A DNA stretch of 64,000 bases from Liolophura sinensis (taxonomy: Eukaryota > Mollusca > Polyplacophora > Chitonida > Chitonidae), in assembly GCF_032854445.1 (NCBI RefSeq), contig NC_088300.1, positions 1,800,001 to 1,864,000 on the forward strand, read 5' to 3'. Shown here piece after piece: positions 61,401 to 64,000 of the stretch. A model generated the notes under the pieces. It ran no database searches, was not told where the DNA came from, and was given only the letters and a program-made list of their open reading frames with translations. Each line of letters opens with the position of its first letter. The stretch's first letter is position 1. The position numbers and the translations under genes were made by a program.

Positions 61401-63443
61401 GCAGATACGAGTGGTAATTCCACACTATATCTCGCTTTTTTCGCATGTGGCGTGCGCATCTGTGGTTAACGTTTTGGTGGTGAAAAAAAAAACTGGCAGT
61501 CACAGCATCAATATCTTTTCATTTAAAAAGCATCTGGCACTTCATACTTCTACTTCACTCTACAATAAGCTTTCAAACCAACATCATTCCCCATTTTTGC
61601 GTACTGAACTGTTCTGCAGACTGGAATACTTAAATGACCTTGTGATATATTTTTACATGATGTCAGATTCTCAATACTAGATGTCATTGTGATTGACGTA
61701 TCTACTTAGGTCAGTCAGATAGACGGCATCACGTAGTGAGTAGCTCATAACAGACCCTATTTTGGCGTTCGACTAAGATTATCTGAGGAAATATCAGATA
61801 AAGGTCAGTGTCTACGGTTGAGAAAGGTGCATAATGTCTTAGCTTGCAAACAGACCATGTGTTAAGTTGATTTGGATATTACGTATTGCGTATTGAGAGA
61901 GCTTTGCCGATAGGGTAGCTGAATACAAATATAATATCATAATCAGGTGCACACATCGTTAGGGCTAAGGATGGCAGTGGTCTCCGTCTGTGAGTAAATA
62001 TAAGACATTCTTAGATAGGATTTTCGGGCTACGCAATTGCAGGAACCTCACTGACATTTTACACATGGAGCGATTGTTTTCGTGGTACACATGCGCACCC
62101 GTTATTGACCTTTCTGACCTCTCAGGGTACATCATCTCGCACATTTGGTGCTTTAACTATTTATTACCTTCAACATATTTTTTAAAGGATTCAAATATTC
62201 CGCTGGTGATTGAAAAAACCTTTTTTTCATTTCACTTTTTTATGTGCCTGAGGGGGAATTTTTGGTAGCTTTTCCAGGGGAATGGGTCTGTTTACTGGAC
62301 GCAAAACGCAGAAACAGAGGACTTTAAATTTTGACATATTTCCAATTCACTTTTTATGTATAACAGATATAGACAGCTGTCTGACCTTTGTTGGGGCCAA
62401 TGAGACAGATGGTCGGTTTGTTTCTTCTAAAGTGTGCGGTCAACACGGTACCTGTATAAGTGAACCTGGGAGTCGGTACCACTGTAGCTGTGATGCTGGG
62501 TACACAGGCAGCCATTGTCACGATAGTAAGTCAGTCGGGTCATGGTCTCTCTCTACTCCAGTATGCAGCATTAGTGTAGCTCTGTTTTATCAAAGATAAA
62601 TATAAATGCCTAACATGACTATGTCTCTTTAGAACCCGTTGTAAAGTGAAATTATCAAGTTGCATTAATTGTTTCTCTAGGAAGTGTTTCAGGATGGTCT
62701 ACAATGCAAGTAATTGTAAAAAAACCTGTATAAAAAAAGGAAATACTTGTTCATTTATGATGTTTTGATATTTGTCCTTTGAGTTATTAACTCTTTAAAC
62801 AGTCTTGATGACAGTTTTATCTACATGTAATTCTGAAATAATTAAAACAAGTTGTTAAACTGGACAGAAGATATAGATTTATACTGCCCATGAATAAAGC
62901 TGATGTCTTCATAACCATGTCTGTGTGCCTTGTAGATATCAATGACTGTGCAAGTGAGCCGTGTCACAACCAGGGGACCTGTATAGATAAGGTGTCCTCG
63001 TTCCAGTGTCTCTGTACAGAGGGCTGGGAAGGGCCTGTCTGTAACATCAGTAAGTTATCTATGTCAATGTTCTAGCAGTACTATTGAGTAAATTGCAGAT
63101 TTAAGACTTTGCAAAAAATTAAATACAAGTTTATACTGATGTTTGTTTTTGTTTTTCTTCTGTCTTAATTTCTTTATCCAAAGGACCAAACCCTGTTCAT
63201 TTTCCAAAGAAATTATATTCTCAGGCACTTGGCTTTTGTACTAAAACTCTAGTTCTAAATCTAGAAATAATGTTTTACGATAATGTTTTCAAAAATGCTG
63301 AAGAGATGACATGTGATGTTTTTCTTCAGATCATGATGACTGTATTACCAAGCCCTGTAGGAATGGAGGCGTGTGTACAGACCTGGTAGGAGATTTCAGA
63401 TGCCAGTGTAAAGATGATTGGAAAGGAAAAACATGTAGTCTGA
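40374..63443 (+). CDS. Jag: Jagged/Serrate-type Notch ligand gene, partial (gene-level entry for 12 exons)
   Basis: The joined exons 40374-40428, 52113-52367, 53790-53850, 56246-56379, 57582-57698, 58089-58208, 59298-59525, 59825-59871, 60201-60525, 62367-62525, 62936-63049 and 63330-63443 keep one open frame through every GT-AG junction. The product is a type I membrane ligand that binds Notch on a neighbouring cell. Visible in order are the end of the MNNL/C2 domain, a six-cysteine DSL domain, and EGF repeats 1-12. More than nine EGF repeats, a short EGF7 with the first two cysteines close together, and an expanded EGF10 point to Jagged/Serrate rather than Delta. The N-terminal exons and EGF13-16, cysteine-rich domain, membrane span and tail are outside what I can see. 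Exon sizes follow vertebrate JAG1 as I remember them (255, 61, 47, 114 and 114 bp identical). The gene identity is very secure; JAG1 versus JAG2 is not meaningful in this lineage. Confidence 0.96.
42160..42780. repeat. 33-bp minisatellite, about 18 units
   Basis: Units such as aggcccactaaggaagtgta plus aaatttgttgtgt recur at 33 bp (agtgtaaaat at 42222, 42255, 42288 and on). Because 33 is a multiple of three, both strands contain open frames with an 11-residue repeat ([11 protein letters not shown] on +). The frames break within the array, so I do not call a gene. Confidence 0.93.
42839..43170. repeat. 43-bp minisatellite, about 7 units
   Basis: Unit aagaagtggagaatttactg plus tcttgatcagtataatgttgtcc, spacing 43 bp (42889, 42932). 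It shares the core aagaagtgtagaattt with the 33-bp array just upstream, so one array has probably arisen from the other. Confidence 0.93.
43335..44276. repeat. 59-bp minisatellite, about 16 units
   Basis: Highly uniform units containing tttgtgagctaatgac, acttccctggacaccacaca and acctgctaggtcctgtagta; cctgctagg occurs at 43381, 43440, 43499 and 43558, giving a 59-bp period. Two variants (acttccctgg... and ctcttacctgg...cagac) are clustered rather than random, which points to local unit spreading. Confidence 0.96.
52113..52367 (+). CDS. Jag: Jagged exon: end of MNNL and complete DSL domain
   Basis: This 255-bp exon is bounded by acceptor ttcatttttcag and donor gtgaga, entering and leaving in phase 1. 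The first 30 or so residues ([20 protein letters not shown]...) match the linker from MNNL, including the conserved Trp of the S-x-x-W motif. The DSL domain follows, with six cysteines in the family spacing: VVC-8-C-3-C-11-C-7-C-8-C. The Notch-binding face keeps the two arginines of CRPR and the following aspartate, but the position equivalent to human JAG1 Phe207 is Ile (codon 52292-52294; [13 protein letters not shown]). The YYNTTC segment is shared with fly Serrate. The length is identical to human JAG1 exon 4 as I recall it. Confidence 0.97.
52368..53789 (+). other. Jagged intron between DSL and EGF1 exons
   Basis: 1.4 kb. Contains an atc/att trinucleotide run near the donor and a short tgtc run at 53370-53388. 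No further exon is evident. Confidence 0.85.
52403..52449. repeat. (ATC)n/(ATT)n microsatellite
   Basis: Perfect atc repeats pass into perfect att repeats. Confidence 0.95.
53790..53850 (+). CDS. Jag: Jagged exon: first half of EGF1
   Basis: A 61-bp exon between acceptor ttgttgttgcag and donor gtcagt encodes [20 protein letters not shown], with the first residue Ala and the final Arg formed by split codons. This is the first half of EGF repeat 1 in the Jagged pattern C-x3-C-x5-GSC-x-xPGECR, and it continues into the next exon. It enters in phase 1 and leaves in phase 2. Its length equals that of human JAG1 exon 5, as remembered. EGF1 and EGF2 of Jagged contribute to Notch contact together with the DSL domain. 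Confidence 0.96.
53960..54318. repeat. ~18-bp minisatellite interrupted by a SINE fragment
   Basis: Units such as gatgaggtgaaagttggct run on both sides of 54041-54122, where a SINE fragment interrupts them. The array continues with the same unit type after the break, so it predates the insertion. Confidence 0.85.
54041..54122 (-). mobile_element. SINE 3' fragment inserted in a minisatellite
   Basis: The + strand shows ttatttatttcacttgtatt, actcaagaatatttcactta and ggcggccagcattatggtgg, the reverse complement of the SINE 3' half. It ends abruptly at ggtgggag, followed at once by the array unit. Confidence 0.88.
54311..54565. repeat. 41-bp minisatellite, about 6 units
   Basis: Units with gtatgaacagagctcaggta and tgttctgatttg recur every 41 bp (54314, 54355). 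It follows directly on the ~18-bp array. Confidence 0.93.
55526..55744 (+). mobile_element. complete tRNA-derived SINE with target-site duplication
   Basis: The head reads like a tRNA: A-box-like tggccgagtgg near 55538 and B box gagttcaagtcc at 55566-55577. The conserved body follows (gtgggtttcctcc, ctttcctcccatcataatgc, gtgaaatattcttgagtac), and the tail is aaataaataaa. Flanking taattgctgt (55516-55525) and taattactgt (55745-55754) form a 10-bp target duplication with one mismatch. SINEs of this layout are widespread in molluscs and other lophotrochozoans and may belong to the MetaSINE superfamily; I cannot assign the family without a library. Confidence 0.93.
56246..56379 (+). CDS. Jag: Jagged exon: end of EGF1 and EGF2
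   Basis: A 134-bp exon begins after tctgtttgcag and ends at gtatga. It encodes [13 protein letters not shown], which completes EGF1, then [18 protein letters not shown] and [13 protein letters not shown], the atypical short EGF2 of DSL ligands. The PGC-x-HG-x-C and NWGG-x-LCDK motifs are diagnostic of the segment immediately after the DSL domain in Jagged and Delta. It enters in phase 2 and leaves in phase 1, so it joins the flanking exons in frame. Human JAG1 exon 6 is 131 bp from memory, one codon shorter. Confidence 0.97.
56380..57581 (+). other. Jagged intron between EGF2 and EGF3 exons
   Basis: 1.2 kb. It contains a short 25-bp array near its start; the rest shows nothing I can identify. 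Confidence 0.85.
56463..56590. repeat. 25-bp minisatellite, 5 units
   Basis: Unit ttactagtacacgtgtgtgc plus cttta; the last two units carry a tatgtg variant. Confidence 0.92.
57582..57698 (+). CDS. Jag: Jagged exon: EGF3
   Basis: A 117-bp symmetric phase 1-1 exon (acceptor ttctcctcag, donor gtaaga) encodes one full EGF module: [18 protein letters not shown], then [19 protein letters not shown]. Six cysteines are in the canonical order. The DLNYC start and the [19 protein letters not shown]-like middle are specific to EGF3 of Jagged/Serrate and Delta. The preceding codon for Asp is split across the intron. An open frame runs back through the acceptor, but the intron sequence before it has no EGF features. 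Confidence 0.97.
57699..58088 (+). other. Jagged intron between EGF3 and EGF4 exons
   Basis: 390 bp, gtaaga to ttttccag. No internal feature seen. Confidence 0.9.
58089..58208 (+). CDS. Jag: Jagged exon: EGF4
   Basis: A 120-bp symmetric phase 1-1 exon with acceptor tttgttttccag and donor gtaagt. It encodes EGF4: [17 protein letters not shown] followed by [20 protein letters not shown]. The initial Ala codon is split and reads A-K-H-A-C, matching the A-E-H-A-C start of EGF4 in vertebrate Jagged. There is a two-residue insertion between the first two cysteines compared with the vertebrate repeat, which accounts for 120 versus 114 bp (recalled length). Confidence 0.97.
58209..59297 (+). other. 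Jagged intron before the EGF5/6 exon
   Basis: 1.1 kb; its 3' two-thirds is a 60-bp minisatellite made from the intron's own 3' splice site and the start of the next exon. Confidence 0.92.
58597..59297. repeat. 60-bp minisatellite carrying decoy splice acceptors
   Basis: Eleven units contain ttgattacaaactttggttt, acctatgcccttgcccttaag and gtgtaaacgagtgtgag. The true intron-exon boundary at 59297/59298 is a diverged member of the series (tttgatttacctg, tcatcag, gtataaacgagtgtgag). Ten units keep the AG, with their exon-like parts starting at 58701, 58761, 58821, 58881, 58941, 59000, 59060, 59120, 59180 and 59240. The first unit (about 58641) has lost it. Confidence 0.95.
59298..59525 (+). CDS. 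Jag: Jagged exon: EGF5 and EGF6
   Basis: A 228-bp phase 1-1 exon holds two complete EGF modules. EGF5 reads [15 protein letters not shown] to [12 protein letters not shown] and has a calcium-binding type start (N-E-C-E with a downstream aromatic). EGF6 reads [16 protein letters not shown] to [12 protein letters not shown]; its PCVNA-x-x-C motif is typical of Jagged EGF6 and Serrate. In human JAG1 these two modules sit on two 114-bp exons (from memory), so 228 bp equals their sum. The acceptor is catTactcatcag at 59297; the same intron end plus first 17 exon bases is repeated about every 60 bp upstream, creating decoy acceptors (see findings). The donor is gtaagt. Confidence 0.97.
59825..59871 (+). 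CDS. Jag: Jagged exon: first half of EGF7
   Basis: A 47-bp exon (acceptor gtttttccag, donor gtacgt) enters in phase 1 and leaves in phase 0. It encodes [15 protein letters not shown] after a split Asn codon. The short C-S-G-Q-C spacing between the first two cysteines is the signature of Jagged/Serrate EGF7 (fly has DCVGQC, vertebrates DCLGQC). The length equals human JAG1 exon 11 as I recall it. It is too small to appear as an open frame and was placed from motif, phase and splice sites. The next exon continues directly with DLVSGYMC. Confidence 0.95.
59872..60200 (+). other. Jagged intron inside EGF7
   Basis: 329 bp with a short TA/TG-rich run near 60126-60172. The same intron position and phase 0 occur in vertebrate Jagged genes as I recall. 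Confidence 0.9.
60201..60525 (+). CDS. Jag: Jagged exon: rest of EGF7, EGF8, EGF9 and start of EGF10
   Basis: A 325-bp exon begins in phase 0 after ttggtaatcag and ends in phase 1 at gtaaca. It encodes [19 protein letters not shown] (end of EGF7), EGF8 from [16 protein letters not shown] with a calcium-binding start, EGF9 from [16 protein letters not shown] to [10 protein letters not shown], then [11 protein letters not shown], which opens EGF10. The SKPLC-x-x-x-x-C form matches Serrate (RPLCSQPPC). Human JAG1 splits this segment into exons of 174 and 151 bp (recalled), whose sum is exactly 325. The intron before it carries an open frame that is not coding. Confidence 0.97.
60526..62366 (+). 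other. Jagged intron inside EGF10
   Basis: 1.8 kb. Two related segments of about 120 bp (near 61071-61190 and 61306-61425) and paired shorter matches suggest an old repeat or mobile-element remnant. No open frame with a recognisable domain. Confidence 0.8.
62367..62525 (+). CDS. Jag: Jagged exon: remainder of expanded EGF10
   Basis: A 159-bp phase 1-1 exon with acceptor tatgtataacag and donor gtaagt. It encodes [18 protein letters not shown], then [12 protein letters not shown] and [12 protein letters not shown]. This is the long, interrupted EGF10 of Jagged, where an insert of about 20 residues precedes SSNVCGPHG in vertebrates; here the insert keeps the I-D-S-C start and the SSKVCG-x-HG motif. 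An N-x-T glycosylation site (NET) lies in the insert. The acceptor's polypyrimidine tract is weak, but frame and homology leave little doubt. Human exon 14 is 165 bp from memory. Confidence 0.96.
62526..62935 (+). other. Jagged intron between EGF10 and EGF11 exons
   Basis: 410 bp, gtaagt to ccttgtag. No internal feature seen. Confidence 0.9.
62936..63049 (+). CDS. Jag: Jagged exon: EGF11
   Basis: A 114-bp symmetric exon (acceptor ttgtag, donor gtaagt, phase 1-1) encodes a single EGF module: [18 protein letters not shown] then [17 protein letters not shown]. The N-I-N-D-C start with a split Asn codon is of the calcium-binding type, and the C[11 protein letters not shown] end is the usual Jagged form. 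Exon length equals human JAG1 exon 15 as remembered. Confidence 0.97.
63330..63443 (+). CDS. Jag: Jagged exon: EGF12 (last exon in window)
   Basis: A 114-bp symmetric phase 1-1 exon with acceptor tttttcttcag and donor gtgagt. It encodes [18 protein letters not shown] then [19 protein letters not shown], matching EGF12 of Jagged including the distinctive W-K-G-K-T-C end. It finishes on one base of a split codon, so the coding sequence must continue beyond position 64000. Everything after this exon in the window is intron filled by a 28-bp minisatellite. Confidence 0.97.
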
Positions 63444-63555
63444 GTGAGTACACATCTCCCTCAGATTTTTACCATGAAAATTATCATACACGTAGTTACA
63501 GTACTACCACTTACATAGTTTTGTCACAGAAATGCAGTGTTTTAACAGTATTGAT

Positions 63556-64000
63556 ATAATGCAGTTCAGTCACAGTCTTGATACTGATGCAATTCAGTCA
63601 CAGTCTTGATACTGATGCAGTTCAGTCACAGTCTTGATTCTGATGCAGTTCAGTCACAGTCTTGATACTGATGCAGTTCAGTCACAGTCTTGATACTGAT
63701 GCAGTTCAGTCACAGCCTTGATACTGATGCAATTCAGTCACAGTCTTGATACTGATGCAGTTCAGTCACAGCCTTGATACTGATGCAGTTTCACAGCCTT
63801 GATACTGATGCAGTTCAGTCACAGTCTTGATACTGATGCAGTTCAGTCACAGTCTTGATACTGATGCAGTTCAGTCACAGCCTTGATACTGATGCAATTC
63901 AGTCACAGTCTTGATACTGATGCAGTTCAGTCACAGCCTTGATACTGATGCAGTTCAGTCACAGTCTTGATACTGATGCAATTTCACAGTCTTGATACTG
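63556..64000. repeat. 28-bp minisatellite running off the window end
   Basis: About 16 units of cttgatactgatgcagttca plus gtcacagt, period 28 bp (63577, 63605), with c/t and a/g variants in a partly alternating order and two shortened units. It lies in the intron after the EGF12 exon and continues past the window. Confidence 0.95.

Noticed and set aside
1-64000. CRISPR array, operon or prokaryotic features
   Set aside because: The sequence is a spliced animal gene with long introns; the regular arrays are contiguous minisatellites without unique spacers.

Overview
This is an AT-rich, intron-dominated stretch of an invertebrate animal nuclear genome. Spliced exons with GT-AG junctions, tRNA-derived SINE copies of a type common in molluscs and related lophotrochozoans, many minisatellites and frequent ACATGTACATGT-like palindromes suggest a marine lophotrochozoan (mollusc-like; a brachiopod is not excluded). 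The species cannot be fixed from the sequence alone.

The one gene I can support is a Jagged/Serrate-type Notch ligand on the + strand. Twelve coding exons (1,729 coding bases, about 576 residues) lie between 40374 and 63443. They encode, in order, the last part of the N-terminal MNNL/C2 domain, a complete DSL domain and EGF repeats 1 to 12. The start of the gene (signal peptide and most of MNNL) was not found in the 40 kb upstream. The end (EGF 13-16, the cysteine-rich domain, membrane span and cytoplasmic tail expected for this family) lies to the right of the window. Exon lengths and phases match vertebrate JAG1 closely, with two pairs of vertebrate exons present here as single exons.

Layout: 1-40373 is non-coding, probably a large 5' intron of the ligand gene or its upstream flank. 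It holds several minisatellites, three SINE copies and a 6 kb near-identical duplication on either side of a 200-N assembly gap (8236-14247 and 14448-20535). That duplication looks like two unmerged haplotypes rather than a real tandem duplication. Exon 3 equivalent is at 40374-40428, followed by an 11.7 kb intron with a dense block of three minisatellite families (42.16-44.28 kb). From 52113 onward the DSL and EGF exons follow at short intervals, and many of their introns carry their own arrays.

The most unusual structure is a 60-bp minisatellite in the intron before the EGF5/6 exon. Its unit is a copy of the end of that intron plus the first 17 bases of the exon, so ten AG-bearing decoy splice acceptors precede the true one. 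Also notable is isoleucine at the DSL position where vertebrate and fly Jagged/Serrate have the receptor-contacting phenylalanine.
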